Shown here one piece after another: positions 54,901 to 63,535 of a stretch of 64,000 nt of DNA. Source of the DNA: Trileptium ribeirensis (taxonomy: Eukaryota; Nematoda; Enoplea; Enoplida; Thoracostomopsidae); assembly GCA_030248225.1 (NCBI GenBank), contig JASANE010000611.1, positions 1 through 64,000 on the forward strand, in the 5' to 3' direction. The notes under the pieces are model-generated. The model did no database searches. It saw only the letters and a program-made list of their open reading frames with translations, and was not told the origin of the DNA. Position numbers and translations under genes: made by a program. The stretch's first letter is position 1, and the number at the start of each line of letters is the position of its first letter.

Positions 54901-57900
54901 TTAGATTTCAGTGTATTGATATAGCTTGTGATATGAGCACACTACATAGTTCAAGATACGTTATGGGGCATAATGTTGTATGATGGCATTAAGGTACTAC
55001 TTGTATCAGGTAAATAAAAGCTCACCTGGATACGGGTTTTCGTCTTCTAATTATTGTAGCCTATTATACTTTAAGGAATACCTTAACCCCATTGCTAAGT
55101 CTAACTCATAAAGTTTATAAGCCTAGCGCGTCGGTTTAGATGCGCCACCGAATAGCTTCCCCTCATTTTGGCAAGGAAGGTGTTACCAAAGGTTATGTAA
55201 ATTTTTATTGCAATACCGAATAAGTTCCACTGCATATTATTGCTGTGAACAATGCGTATACAATAAAGTATTTATGTATTATTTGCGGTTTCAGCCATAC
55301 CCTTCAGCTTGGAATAATCAATTGGTTGTTTACGATCTTGCATCAAAATTGTGGTCGAATCCAAAGAGCAAGGTTAGGTTTTGAAATGCCGTATTCTTGA
55401 CATACCGATTCTCAGTTTTTATTAACACCACTTGAGTAATGTTACCGATTGCCTTTGTGTTGCATATTTGGGTATGTGATTGCAGTGCATGTTTTAAAAA
55501 AGCATACATTTTTTGCACCATGATAACTAGCGGCCTTTTAGAATTTATTCGAAGTTAAGTATATCGAAAATATTAACGGTATGTTTTGATCAAAATTGTT
55601 TTTAGGTAGCAGCTTATGTGATATGCTTGGATCTTAATAATTATAGTCATGTGATAGCTTGCTTACTTTTATTAAAAGAAATGAAAATGTTTTGACCCCT
55701 ATCATGATAACGCTTCGAAGAATGACTCTTGCTCATTAACCAATAGTCGTTCTACCGTTTTTCGACTCCATCCACATTATTATAACAACACAACTATATT
55801 TTCAATTAAAGTTTCCATGTTTTTCGAAGGTTTCATGTTTTCTAGTTTTCATTGCATTTTTGTCCTACATAATAATGCACAACGTTACGATCTGTACATG
55901 TGATCAAATTGGCTTTGATGAAGCCAGGAAGTACGTACAGACAACCGACATTTAAACGTAGGTGTACTTTAGACGTATGGTATGTCCCTCTTCAGACATT
56001 GAGAAAGCCCTCTGACATTTTCAGTGCCCGAAGGTTGCACTCAGCTAGGTACACTCTAAATATAGTTTGGCAGAACCCATCCCCACCCGCTACGTGCTTC
56101 ATAAAATTGTAAAAAACAAAAATATTGTTAACTGTAAACACGCCTTAGGTAGCCAATTTGACGAATGTCTACATATTAGTATTTAGGTCGGTTCTACTAT
56201 ATATTTCGCCGCCACAACACGATTGTTGCCGTGTTTTATCAGGGTGGATACGACATACTACTGCCGGTTTGTATTTATTTAGTCGTTCGCTTCTGTTTTT
56301 TTCCAAAACTTACCCCTAGCAGCGCACGGCTGCGAAAGACACTTCGTGTGATTTGCCACCTCCTAGGAGGCAGTCGTAACACTAGGGATCTACAAATTTT
56401 TTGCAGAACACATGCATGGTTAAATTTTTTACTCTGCTTCATAATCTGGATCTCCTAATCCTGGTCTGGATATAAAAGTTAATTTAGGCGATAACCTGAA
56501 AATTGACCTTTTTCTGTTTTTGTTTGTTTTTCGCAAGATATGTGTAATAAATCGAAACTTACGAAATAATATCGGTTACCGCTTTTAGCTCTCAGTGGTT
56601 TTCAACTTTATATCATAATGCTTTATCAATACTATACGAAAATGTAGTATTATATACAAATATAGAATAAGGTTATATTATTACTCTGGCTTTTCCATTC
56701 GCTGAAAATTTTGCCAAATGACGTAAACTAGAGCTTCCCGGGCTTGAACTGCTGGGTCGAAATCTAAAAAATTTCAAAATTAGTTTCCAACAAAAATTGC
56801 TGAATGGCCGGAGAAACAGTGCACGCCTTTATTGAGCTTAAAACCTATTTTCAAGTAATTTTGTGTTGAAATTAACCAAATATTTAACTTTAGAAAATAT
56901 TCATAAAAAAATTTGTATTTTTGTAAAAAAATTTGCCAATTTTTTATGTTTTCTTAGGGTTTTTACTTGTGTGAAGCTAAAAATTTAGCCCGGAGGAATC
57001 AAAATTTTGTCGGGGGCCTGAACCGGGGCATACGTTTTCGCTCTCGACTAGCTCTCGAGCATTTTGTTCTAAAACATAATTTTATACTGTCAATATGTCG
57101 AGAGAGCTGCTTGTTTGTAAAGTGCGCTGTATTTACTTGCTGGAAGAATGATATTCAATTGGTAGTGTTCTACCTTATTTTTATTTTATGTAAAAAAACT
57201 ACATTAAGTCTGTCATACAAGTCTGTTTATAGAAGTGCTAACGAATAATGCTGCAATTATAACGTTTAAAATTAGGAAAATAAAGCATGTTGAGCAGTGA
57301 AAACTAAATTTCAATCATGTCGACGCGAACAAACAATATTGTATTTTTATTTTCAGGGCCAGGTGCCTTGTCCCCGAGCGGCGCATGCAGCCTGTAAAAT
57401 TTCGTACAACCGTGTTGTACTATTCGGTGGCAGGCATAAAGAACATCGCTTGAGTGACTTGTATATATTTGACTGTGATACGTTTGTTTGGACTTGTGTG
57501 TAAGTTTTCTGAAATAATAATTGTGTAAAGTTACCTCGCTGACAGCAGGTCCTTTGTGTTGTAGTTGATGCTGTTCAATTTCGAAACACAAAGAAAGGGA
57601 AGCTTAGCTTTCGATTGAAGGATATACATTAAATTTAATCTTTAAAAGATATGTTCGCATTGCCTATGACTCCACGAAATAAGAAATTTCGTCAATAGCT
57701 TCAAATTACTTATAATTGTGACGAAATGTGTGACAAACTTTTGGGGCCACTTCGCATGTTTTTGAGGCGCGATTTCAAAACAGGGGTATATATTTTCTTG
57801 TGTATGCTTATATGTTTTAGGCACAAATTGACTAGCCACTCGCCACAATTTTCTCTGGTCACTCGTTATTCGTTCTTTATTCGCTCGTGGAAAAATGGAA

Positions 57901-60590
57901 TTTTTCTTTTGAGATTTTATAGTTAGGTTTTGTTCGCTCTTTTGCAAGGCGAAAGTCAATTGTGGTGAGTAGTGTTTTTTATGTAATTGAGTATAAACTA
58001 TATTCAGGCTTTGATGCAATTTTTAGCGACAAATAATGTGCAAATGGCAGCCCGAAATTTATGAAACCCATTGAGAATTCGTTACTATATTTTGATGAGT
58101 TGTGTGCCGTTTCAGGAGGGAATTAACTCCACCCCTCGTTGTGTTATTTAGGGTCCAACAGACTTCCCTCAGACTGGACAAGATGCAACAATTATTTACA
58201 AAATTTGTAAGGATACTTTCATATTCTTCTGTGGACTAAGGGCGGGAGTTCCGCTAGACCTCAGCAGCAGTGCAAAGTCATACGTAATAACTATAGAATA
58301 ATTATGTTAACTTTATAATTTGGTGAAACGTAATTTGGTTGCTAACGATGGCAAAAAGATATATGTTGCAGCAACTCCTTTTGACACTGGAAATGGTGTT
58401 TCTTTACGCCAACAGAAAATATAAACAACACTCTCCGGCTAGTACACATACTCGTGTTGACAGCACTTTCTTGCGAGAGGAAATGGAAGCCTTTCTAGGT
58501 TTAATTTTTTTGCTACAAGGCGCTTTGGTTTCTTGCGCTAAGCAATCTTGCTTACAAAGTGCATTTAACAGTATTTTCATTAGTTGACCTCTGTGTAAAG
58601 TAGTCGGGCTTCAAATGCCCCGCCAGAGTCAAACGCAAAATTCATCGAACGGTCAGCCACTGTTTTCGCCATGTCTGCAGGGAACACTCCACGACGAAAG
58701 GTTGATACATGGATTGCGAGGACGAGCAGTAATACAAATCAGCCATAATGAAAGATATTGAAATCTGTCTTAAATTTATAGCAACCTGGCGGTTGCGTAT
58801 TATTTGCCACAAAGCTGTCGCGCGACGATTTTATAACTCAGATTTTAATTTAGAGATATTTGTGTTAGTCTAAAAAAATTGTTATGATCGGTGAGATCGC
58901 TCTTCAGAGCGGATTTTAGGGTAAAAATGTAAGGCCTTGAAGATTAAGCTAATTTTTGCGGTGAAAATACAGTTTTAATGGGTTGTATAACCAAGGGTTC
59001 CTTTTTCAATTCTCGCTAAAGGTATATATGTTCTTATAAGTTGAACAGTTTAATCACTCGAAATTTATAATACGATATCTTTATCGTTTAATGCAGTTTG
59101 TATCCAAAATGGAATGTGTACATCGGCAACTATTAATTTTGTAGAAATGGTGCCGAATATTATTTTATACTGCCGAAATATAATTATTGCTTTGAGCACA
59201 AATTTCGTTCTTTGATTTCAGAAGTTCAAGCTTGTCATTTCCTGAACCGAATATTGATAGCGCGCTTGTAAACGGGTCCCGTCCATGTGGACGCTCGTGG
59301 ACGTCCATGTGCAGAATCAGTCCTTCTAATGTCCTACTTTATGGCGGATTTACAACCAATTGCACACCTTTGGGTAATAAATTCAATATGGCTTGTATCA
59401 TTGCTTTTTCCTGGACGTTATTATAGTTATTTATTTTTTGCGAATATATTATCAATTGTTGAATTGTAACAGATGGGTCTTCTACAAAACATTAGTCTTT
59501 CTAAATTCATTGGCTTTATGGCCTTTAGTTTTTCCCGCCCATGAATATTAAACTGCTTGATTTGCCAGGCGTCTATACCAAATTGTCACAATATTAGCTG
59601 TGAACAGTATGTTAGTTGTATTGACATAGTCTTATGCCGCTGTGTTTAAGCTATATACTTTGTTCTTATTGAGCGGAGCGAGGCGAAGCCGAGCGAAGCG
59701 TTTTTATTTTCTGTCTGTGACCAAAAAAGTCGATGTCCGTCCGTTCGTTCGTTCGGTCCGACGGATCTCAAGAACTCCTTAACCGATTTTTAAAAAAAAA
59801 CTTTTTTTTATTTGAAAGCCTATCATGTCAGAGTGTGTACCTGATATTTGGGATTAAAAAATTTTGAGTGGTTAATTTGTAATTAGCTAATTAGTTAAGC
59901 TTATGCAGCTAAAATATAGAATTTTGTAATGTTTGTGTTATTTATTGAAATAGAATCGTTTCGATCAAACCGTTATAGGTTGTTTGGGTCGAAGAATTCA
60001 AATATAATATTTTTACCAATGATAAAGCACTATGCCTTATGCAATGTAGTTATTAGAAGAACATAAAAATGAGTACATTCGTAATGGCGCAGCCCAAGCT
60101 CCGCTCACAAATGTAGTTCCACTACCGACTAATTCAACTTCCAGACCCTGTACTGATTGGTAATATTCAAGTCATTAGCCAATTCGATGTCGCACGCTCC
60201 ATACAAGTTGTTAGTTAAGTTTTACATTAGGCCATTTTTGTAACCAAACGTTACATACAAATAATAACTGACCAGTATAATTCTTCGACATTAAATCAAT
60301 AAAATGATTCTTTAACCAATTGTTAATAATTACAACGTTTGCACATCGAACATTGTTGTTAGCTCTAATTTCTTGAAACGAGATCAAATGAATAGTAATA
60401 ATTTCTGTCCAGTACTGTTCTTGTAGCCGATTGTTGGATCTTAAACACTGAATCATGGTCGTGGATGGAATACCGCTTCAAAAGATCTCCAACTCCACGC
60501 TTATGGCACACCGTTGTATCTTCCGCAGATAATTCGGCGTACGTTTTTGGCGGCTGTGAAAATAACATATACGACGATGTCTTGCCGAAG
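38733..60590 (+). CDS. KLHDC2/KLHDC1-like Kelch-repeat protein (gene span, 3' end not found)
   Basis: Eight exons (38733-38867, 44464-44552, 46375-46944, 53111-53228, 55295-55372, 57357-57499, 59222-59373, 60427-60590) join in phase into 483 codons with GT-AG introns. The order of motifs follows human KLHDC2 throughout: WGGY, FGG, KLIYFGGFG, PRAAHAAC...LFGGRHKEHR, GRSWTSM...YGGFTT, TPRLWHTVV...FGGC. KLHDC2 is a six-bladed Kelch propeller and a substrate receptor of CUL2 ubiquitin ligases that binds C-terminal diglycine degrons. The pocket residues GGR...HR and GRSW are conserved. Exon 3 adds an acidic insertion of about 110 residues. The terminal helices that bind Elongin C are not located. 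KLHDC1 is the alternative name. Confidence 0.85.
39180..39660. repeat. Dispersed repeat, related to 63130-63540
   Basis: It shares in order: AATGGCAAAAA.., GGGCTATTTGCCAA / AGTTCTTTGCCAA, ATCAG..CTACAACTTT-type text, TTTTCCAAATTTCGGCATG / TTTTTCAAATTTCGACATG, and TGGTTT followed by GACTTCAACTTAACTATGTTA / GAATCCAACTTGACTATATTA. The 149-codon frame at 39189-39638 lies within this repeat and is not conserved in the second copy, so it is not called a gene. Confidence 0.55.
39902..39990. repeat. TA/CA microsatellite
   Basis: Runs of ATACAT, CACACACACA and then (TA)n of more than 20 bp. Confidence 0.9.
40960..42090 (-). pseudogene. RTE-type LINE RT fragment
   Basis: Minus-strand frames carry QSGFVKNCDTLEAIHAVWLL, AFLDLEKVFDRVPYEIIW, then VGVQEGSELSPILLAI (41520-41580 in another frame) and VLYSDDVMLSFKRNMELQRQ; the catalytic box is SDD here, ADD in relatives. 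Further on come FKYHISTVSNDG, LAAMDTKMLRRILE and a C-terminus like the 'GHV-R...GRP' end of RTE/BovB elements. Stops and frameshifts separate the parts, and the endonuclease is absent. It is a 5'-truncated copy in an intron, antisense to the Kelch gene. Confidence 0.75.
42152..43728. mobile_element. 1.6-kb element with 28-bp TIRs and G-run interior
   Basis: The left end contains GGGTCATTTCACGCTACGAT CACCTTTT (42157-42184). Its reverse complement with one mismatch stands at 43696-43724. The interior has no transposase-like ORF but holds five runs of 8-10 G (near 42675, 42846, 42993, 43141 and 43320), most following GGTCG or GTCG. It is probably a non-autonomous DNA transposon. The flanking target duplication is unclear. 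Confidence 0.65.
43741..44051 (+). mobile_element. MITE family CTGGCCTGTCCACAG, copy 2 (311 bp)
   Basis: It starts CTGGCCTGTCCACAGTTGG and ends CCTGGACAAGCCAG. The interior matches copy 1 (GACCACTATTTACAATGCTA, CTATATGGAAATATTTAG, AAGCAAAATTTATTCCCC). It begins only about 12 bp after the preceding TIR element. No clear target duplication. Confidence 0.75.
44464..44552 (+). CDS. Kelch gene exon 2
   Basis: Acceptor TATTTTAG|CTT, donor AAATG|GTTAGT. It encodes LDSIVYDNRSQSRYMNAAEV YVYHTDSEK plus the first two bases of Trp. This corresponds to the segment ending 'ELWIYNMETGRW' of KLHDC2, the last strand of blade 1. Phase 2 at its end, completed by G of exon 3. Confidence 0.75.
44755..45036. mobile_element. 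MITE-like copy related to 60664-61107
   Basis: It shares TTGAGCTGGCGGCCCC / TTGAGCTGCGGCTCC, then GGGTTTTAAAATTGCATTTT / GGGTTTTATAATAGCATTTT, and a right end TGTGGAGAGGCCAGTTT / TGTGGAGACGCCAGG. The left terminus is eroded. Confidence 0.5.
45315..45585 (+). mobile_element. MITE family CTGGCCTGTCCACAG, copy 3 (decayed)
   Basis: The interior order CCCATGTTCGTG, CTCAACTGAAAC, ATGTTCATCTAAA, ACTATTTCTAATGCTAAATC and ATGTGGAAATGTAGAAATAT matches copies 1 and 2. The left end is weak (CTGTTCTGACCC) and the right end is lost. Confidence 0.6.
45590..45790 (-). pseudogene. LINE RT C-terminal fragment (RTE-like)
   Basis: The minus-strand frame contains ALDKAAFQHKRYEN and CVFNSVIMPALLYDIFMNWE. This fits the 'A-F...K...Y-x-x-x-V-x-P-x-L-L-Y-G-x-E-x-W' segment found after the RT domain in RTE-type LINEs. 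Short and isolated. Confidence 0.5.
46375..46944 (+). CDS. Kelch gene exon 3 with long acidic insertion
   Basis: Acceptor TTTCAG|G, donor GGAAA|GTGGGT. The exon starts FIFKTPNGPVPTQCSGATAI, then HIYIFGGFYGGMNTL and SVHILNLETMSWSN, which make up blade 2. From SIDPMEDDFL to about RNWYK, some 110 residues rich in Asp, Glu and Asn follow (GSDTDNDGDEDDDNEP, NFDNNNNNMHRNRNHDE), ending in an Arg-rich helix-like stretch (RLIREARRLRRERFRN). The normal propeller sequence resumes at SVPTPRHKFVGWEFDGK and continues in exon 4. The insertion lies in the loop between blades 2 and 3. Reading on past the donor meets a stop at 46964, so retained intron would truncate the protein. Confidence 0.8.
47049..47200. 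repeat. Short palindromic repeat with TTCGCTGAAA ends
   Basis: CTTCATTCGCTGAAAATTTT at the left is inverted as AAAAGTTTCAGCGAAGAAAG at the right. A related half-copy with TTCCATTCGCTGAAAATTTT occurs at 56692-56800. Confidence 0.5.
47270..47400. repeat. CCGGGTCCTGG-type minisatellite
   Basis: Motifs such as CATTCCGGGTCCTGGTATTG and AAGGTCCGGGTACTGCC recur. Similar text stands at 48280-48400 (CCGGTTCCGGGTACTGG). Confidence 0.5.
48280..48400. repeat. CCGGGTACTGG-type minisatellite
   Basis: At least four units of the form CCGG-NCCGGGTATT-TTTTCAAAATTT with a period near 35 bp. Confidence 0.6.
48415..48600. repeat. Dispersed repeat, related to 56860-57040
   Basis: Shared in order: AAAAAAATTTGTTAATTTTTATG / AAAAAAATTTGCCAATTTTTTATG; GGTGTTTTTACC..AAGCCAAAAA / GGGTTTTTACTTGTGTGAAGCTAAAAA; and GCGGGGGTCCTCAGCCGG / GTCGGGGGCCTGAACCGG. 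Confidence 0.55.
48650..48725. repeat. 37-bp tandem duplication
   Basis: AATATGAATCACAAAGCTTT with ATTTAAAGGACACTAGG is followed directly by AATATGGATGACAAAGCTTT with ATTTATAGGACATAGATG. Confidence 0.75.
49970..50040. repeat. Long GC-run palindrome around GGCAGCTGC
   Basis: CCCCCAATTTCTGGGGGGTT leads to GGTTTATAGGCAGCTGCTTA then TAAACC, followed by the inverted arm GACCCCCCCCCCGGAAATTG and GGGG. The arms are about 32 nt with few mismatches, predicting a strong hairpin or cruciform. A further C-run/G-run pair precedes it at 49920-49955. Confidence 0.75.
52160..52617. mobile_element. GAGCGGAGC-ended TIR element, copy 1 (458 bp)
   Basis: It starts CTTATTGAGCGGAGCGAAGC and ends AAGCTCCGCTCACAAATGTA with about 20 more shared bases; TGAGCGGAGC and GCTCCGCTCA are inverted. 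The interior has a GTTCGTTCGTTCG run and TCCGACGGATCTCAAGAAC. It matches 59665-60131 over its full length. No coding capacity. Confidence 0.75.
53111..53228 (+). CDS. Kelch gene exon 4
   Basis: Acceptor AATTTAG|G, donor CTC|GTAAGT. With the last bases of exon 3 it reads GKLIYFGGFGNPPNSMEDSL ATVLHYIFLNDNGTFTMDDI L. This is the KLHDC2 'NKLIFFGGYG' strand and the following long loop of blade 3. Ends in phase 0. Confidence 0.85.
53229..55294 (+). other. Intron 4 (2.1 kb)
   Basis: It holds a 28-bp tandem repeat (54197-54265) and an unusually long open frame of 168 codons (54367-54873), discussed under findings. No transposon is recognised. Confidence 0.5.
54197..54265. repeat. 28-bp tandem repeat, about 2.5 units
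   Basis: GTCGAAACTTGAAGTAAAGT starts at 54197, recurs at 54225 and partly at 54253. Confidence 0.75.
55295..55372 (+). CDS. Kelch gene exon 5
   Basis: Acceptor GTTTCAG|CCA, donor AGCAAG|GTTAGG, phase 0 on both sides. It encodes PYPSAWNNQLVVYDLASKLW SNPKSK, equivalent to the 'HPRGWNDHVHILDTETFTWS' segment of KLHDC2, the end of blade 3. Confidence 0.85.
55373..57356 (+). other. Intron 5 (2.0 kb)
   Basis: A half-copy of the TTCGCTGAAAATTTT repeat (56692-56800) and the dispersed repeat at 56860-57040 are the only elements recognised. 55373-56690 shows nothing that I can support. Confidence 0.5.
56860..57040. repeat. Dispersed repeat, related to 48415-48600
   Basis: It shares the ordered blocks given for the other copy, in the same orientation. 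Confidence 0.5.
57357..57499 (+). CDS. Kelch gene exon 6 (degron-pocket arginines)
   Basis: Acceptor TTTTCAG|GGC, donor TGTGT|GTAAGT. It encodes GQVPCPRAAHAACKISYNRV VLFGGRHKEHRLSDLYIFDC DTFVWTCV, nearly collinear with the KLHDC2 'PSPRAAHACA...FGGRYRDARMNDL' blade. The Arg after FGG and the Arg five residues later correspond to the two Arg residues that bind the substrate C-terminal carboxylate in KLHDC2 (Arg236 and Arg241 as I recall). Confidence 0.9.
57500..59221 (+). other. Intron 6 (1.7 kb)
   Basis: It contains a piggyBac-like fragment (about 58375-58590). The rest shows no supported feature. Confidence 0.5.
58375..58590 (+). pseudogene. piggyBac-like transposase fragment
   Basis: The plus-strand frame reads FLYANRKYKQHSPASTHTRV DSTFLREEMEAFLGLIFLLQ GALV. 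It fits the 'T-N-x-Y-A...T...E-E-M-x-A-F-L-G-L-x-x-x-M-G' N-terminal segment of PiggyBac-derived transposases. The DDD catalytic core is not seen. Short and isolated, so the assignment is moderate. Confidence 0.45.
59222..59373 (+). CDS. Kelch gene exon 7
   Basis: Acceptor ATTTCAG|A, donor CTTTGG|GTAATA. It encodes SSSLSFPEPNIDSALVNGSR, then PCGRSWTSMCRISPSNVLLY and GGFTTNCTPL. It matches 'PVGRSWHSL...FLFGGFTTDKQPL' of KLHDC2. The Ser and Trp of GRSW correspond to the pocket residues Ser269 and Trp270 (numbers from memory). A short linker is inserted before it compared with human. Ends in phase 1. Confidence 0.9.
59374..60426 (+). other. Intron 7 (1.05 kb)
   Basis: It is largely filled by the second GAGCGGAGC-ended TIR element (59665-60131). 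No coding feature. Confidence 0.6.
59665..60131. mobile_element. GAGCGGAGC-ended TIR element, copy 2 (467 bp)
   Basis: It aligns with 52160-52617 end to end in the same orientation, from CTTATTGAGCGGAGCGAGGC to CCACTACCGACTA. Similarity is high throughout, so the family is fairly young compared with the other repeats here. Confidence 0.75.
60427..60590 (+). CDS. Kelch gene exon 8
   Basis: Acceptor TTGTAG|CC, donor CCGAAG|GTAGTT. With the G of exon 7 it reads ADCWILNTESWSWMEYRFKR, then SPTPRLWHTVVSSADNSAYV and FGGCENNIYDDVLPK. It matches 'SDAWTY...KPRLWHTAC...VIVFGGCANNL' of KLHDC2, the last Kelch blade. The C-terminal part (final strand and Elongin C-binding helices) must lie in one or more further exons. 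Confidence 0.9.
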
Positions 60591-61699
60591 GTAGTTATTG
60601 TACGCACACTATTGAATTTGTACTTGGATATTTTCCTGGGGCCGCAGCATTTTTTTTTTATTTAAACTGGCCTCTCCATATGACTAAAACGTAAAATGGG
60701 GGCATTGAGCTGCGGCTCCAAGCTCCAGCCTGGGAGAACGGGAAATACGTGAGGGAATTTCCTAAAGATTGTCTGATCGAAAACCGTGCCCTGTAGGTAA
60801 ACGGGGTTTTATAATAGCATTTTTCGTTTTTTAATGCGTTTACAAAATTTTTATCATTTTTGTTGCATATTTATTATTTACCTACTGAAAATGCTTATTT
60901 CTGCATGCCGCGCTTCATTTTAATTTTAGGATATTGTCATGAATATAAGCGGTAGCATAGAATTTTTGTTATAAACGTATTTTGTTAAGACGTTTGTTTT
61001 TGTGTCATCTCAAATTTTGGGAGATGCCAAATTTACCTGAGGTAATTGTCGAAATCTTGGCGATCTCGAAAATTTTGGGGTTTCCTCTGTGGAGACGCCA
61101 GGTTAATATATTCACTACGGAGGCAGAACTTGTGACTATCATTTGAGAAAACATGTCTGATACAACGAGTGATTGTAATTGTGCACATCTTGGAAGTAAA
61201 ATTTTGAGCAAACTTTAGCCCTATATGGCAAATTTTTGGGCGTTTTTATGCTAAAGCAGGGAAAAATTCGTTTATTATTAGACCATCAGTGAAAATTCGC
61301 TACTTTTTTTGGCCCAGGAAAGCGCCTAGGGCATAAACTGGGGAGGCGCATATTTACCTGGAGGACATGAACTTGGGAGGGAGGCTGCGGAGGTCGATAT
61401 AGCTGGTCCCTCTCCACCTCTATTAGGAGAAGGTATATAGACAGCGTATATTTACAGAGATCAGTCTTTGTGATCACGAAATGTATTAAGTCGGGCGAAG
61501 CACGCACGGACCAACAGTAACTACACAAGAAAAATGTTTAAACTTAACATAGTTCAGGTTTGACGCTTAGTTCATTTTGTCCTGCGCATCCTATTATATT
61601 TCGAACGTTGCATTAGATAGCGTCACGCGATCTCTGCTGTTTTGTCTCGGGAAATATTGAAGGTACGATGGTGCGACTGATTGATCTAGTTATTTTCAT
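60591..61699. other. Downstream intron or 3' region, MITE-like copy inside
   Basis: The next exon of the Kelch gene is not recognised. Apart from the MITE-like copy at 60664-61107 there is a Gly/Arg-codon-poor stretch with no supported feature. Confidence 0.4.
60664..61107. mobile_element. MITE-like element with AAACTGGCCTCTCCA termini (444 bp)
   Basis: The left end is TAAACTGGCCTCTCCATATG. The right end CTGTGGAGACGCCAGGTTAA is its inverted counterpart with a few mismatches. A shorter relative lies at 44755-45036. No ORF of note. Confidence 0.55.
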
Positions 61700-62304
61700 A
61701 TATTCTCGAAAGTTTCTCACAATATGGCGAGGTCGATTGAATTGTTCTATCACGGACCAAATTGCCTTGTTGCTCAACGGTTATGAGCGAGTAGTTGTAG
61801 GCGATAGAAAACAGCAATGTTCTAATCTGTTCCCTGATTGAGACGATGGAGTCACAAATTCGCATGGCTACTGGAATGTCATTCCAAATAAATTGGGCAA
61901 ACGATTCGAAGCTGTTGACCATTCATCTAGGAATGACGAGCTGACGTCGTTGATATAAGCGTTGACTGATGCACAGCTTGAGCTTATGAATCACGTAACT
62001 TGGCCCATTTCGTCTTAGCATTTATACACGAGACAGGCTACTTCAAAAACAATACGCTGCGGAATAGGAAGTGTAGGACTGGCGTGATGTGATTGGATCG
62101 TCGCGTGAAGCTGATGGCACGAGCTGCAGTATTCAGGGCTCTGCAGAATGATTTCAGCGTTGACGCTGGCAAACGAGAATACAAGGAATTGCAGTAGTCA
62201 ATGCACGAAATGACAAATATCCCTATCATTGTTTCTGCGGTGATTTTGACTAGTCGTTTTCGATACGGCGGCTCTCTTTGAGTTGCCATATGGATGCATT
62301 GCAT
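61700..62304 (-). pseudogene. L2-type LINE RT C-terminal fragment
   Basis: On the minus strand, VISCIDYCNSLYSRLPASTL, then ARAISFTRRSNHITPVLHFL (62038-62304), followed in another frame by NSFESFAQFIWNDIPVAMRI and IRTLLFSIAYN (61700-61925). These are the 'DYCNSLL-GLP', 'HITPVL' and 'FA-x-x-x-WN-x-LP...LKTYLF' signatures of the L2/CR1 C-terminus. It is related to but distinct from the LINE at 20447-24821. Confidence 0.8.
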
Positions 62305-63129
62305 ACGTCACGGATATGTTTCATAGAGCTCAATCGATGCTGACAGCGAGGAATTATATCGACGTAGCAACTTTGACGGTACGTTATTCAACGATAATAG
62401 AAGCAACTATTACGTTGTGGTTATTAGTTATCATGAACTCCGATTTACTAGCGATTTACTTCTCGGTTAGCGTTCAACATGTTGCAACGATATACTATGT
62501 AGTGATTAACGACATAATCTCTTCGAGCTTTAGAAGTTGAACTTCAGTAAACGATCAAGATCGATGTAAACTAGAACGTCGTATGTGTAAATAACACAAA
62601 ATATACAAAATTAATTAATTTTAGTTTTATCATGCGCAATAATTAATGATTTTAATAATAATTGAGATGTTATGCTACGTTTGCATCAATTTAAATATTT
62701 TTCGGAATGGGTTAGTGAAATGGCCATGTTTTGTTGTGTACGCAACGTAGTTTTTGACAATAAAACATGTTACACCGTTGGCTGTTCTGCTCTGTAAATA
62801 ATAAATTTTGTAAAACAGCTGAGTGAAGCTAATCGCATTGCATCTGATTGGACTAAAAGCTGCTGTAAATATTTTCAGAAATTTTCCAGAGAATTAATGT
62901 GCATTCGAACAGCTCCGCCGTCGCTGCTTAGGCAAGTTATATACATTTTCATGTCTACTGTCACCTTTAGCTTGTGTCAATTTTCATGTTTCTGAAACCA
63001 AACCAGCGGAGTTTCCACTGAGGGCTCTCGTAGCGAAACTCGTAAATTTTTTGGCTGTTGCCGTGTCGCAAAAGTGATGAGTGTGTGACATTTAGTTGAA
63101 CGCTAACGAGCTCCAACCTCACCTTCCGG
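62305..63129. other. No gene recognised; a splice acceptor-like exon candidate
   Basis: TATTTTCAG at 62870-62878 is followed by an open frame KFSRELMCIRTAPPSLLRQV. Its position would suit a terminal exon of the Kelch gene, but the resemblance to the KLHDC2 C-terminus is too weak to call. Confidence 0.3.
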
Positions 63130-63535
63130 GTCGAAATGGCGAAAAATTATATTTTCAGAGTTCTTTGCCAATTGTGTCCCCATGCGGGTACCTGTGTTCA
63201 ACAGCCTATGCCATAGGAAAACGGATCAGGGCCTACAACTTTACTGAACACCGCTTATTAATGGACAATACCTCAGCCTCCGCGGGCACAAGTATGGTTC
63301 TTCGATCATATGCAAAAAATATAGATTTTTTCAAATTTCGACATGTTATTGCGTGTTTTTGCCTTAGAACGGGCGTCTAATAGCTCATCAAACAATGCGA
63401 AAACGATGGTTTGTTATCTAGAATCCAACTTGACTATATTACAGCGTTTTAGAATCTTTGTGCTCATATGTTTAGGGTATATTTATCCGTAAATGTTTTA
63501 GAGTCCACACCGTTTTATATGGTTTATATGTATAC
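63130..63535. repeat. Dispersed repeat, related to 39180-39660
   Basis: See the paired copy; shared blocks occur in the same order. The 94-codon frame at 63096-63380 overlaps it and is not called a gene. Confidence 0.5.

Noticed and set aside
62879..62992. Candidate terminal exon of the Kelch gene after TATTTTCAG (KFSRELMCIRTAPPSLLRQV)
   Set aside because: The position is right, but the similarity to the KLHDC2 C-terminus is marginal, a joining segment with the final Kelch strand is missing, and no BC-box is clear.
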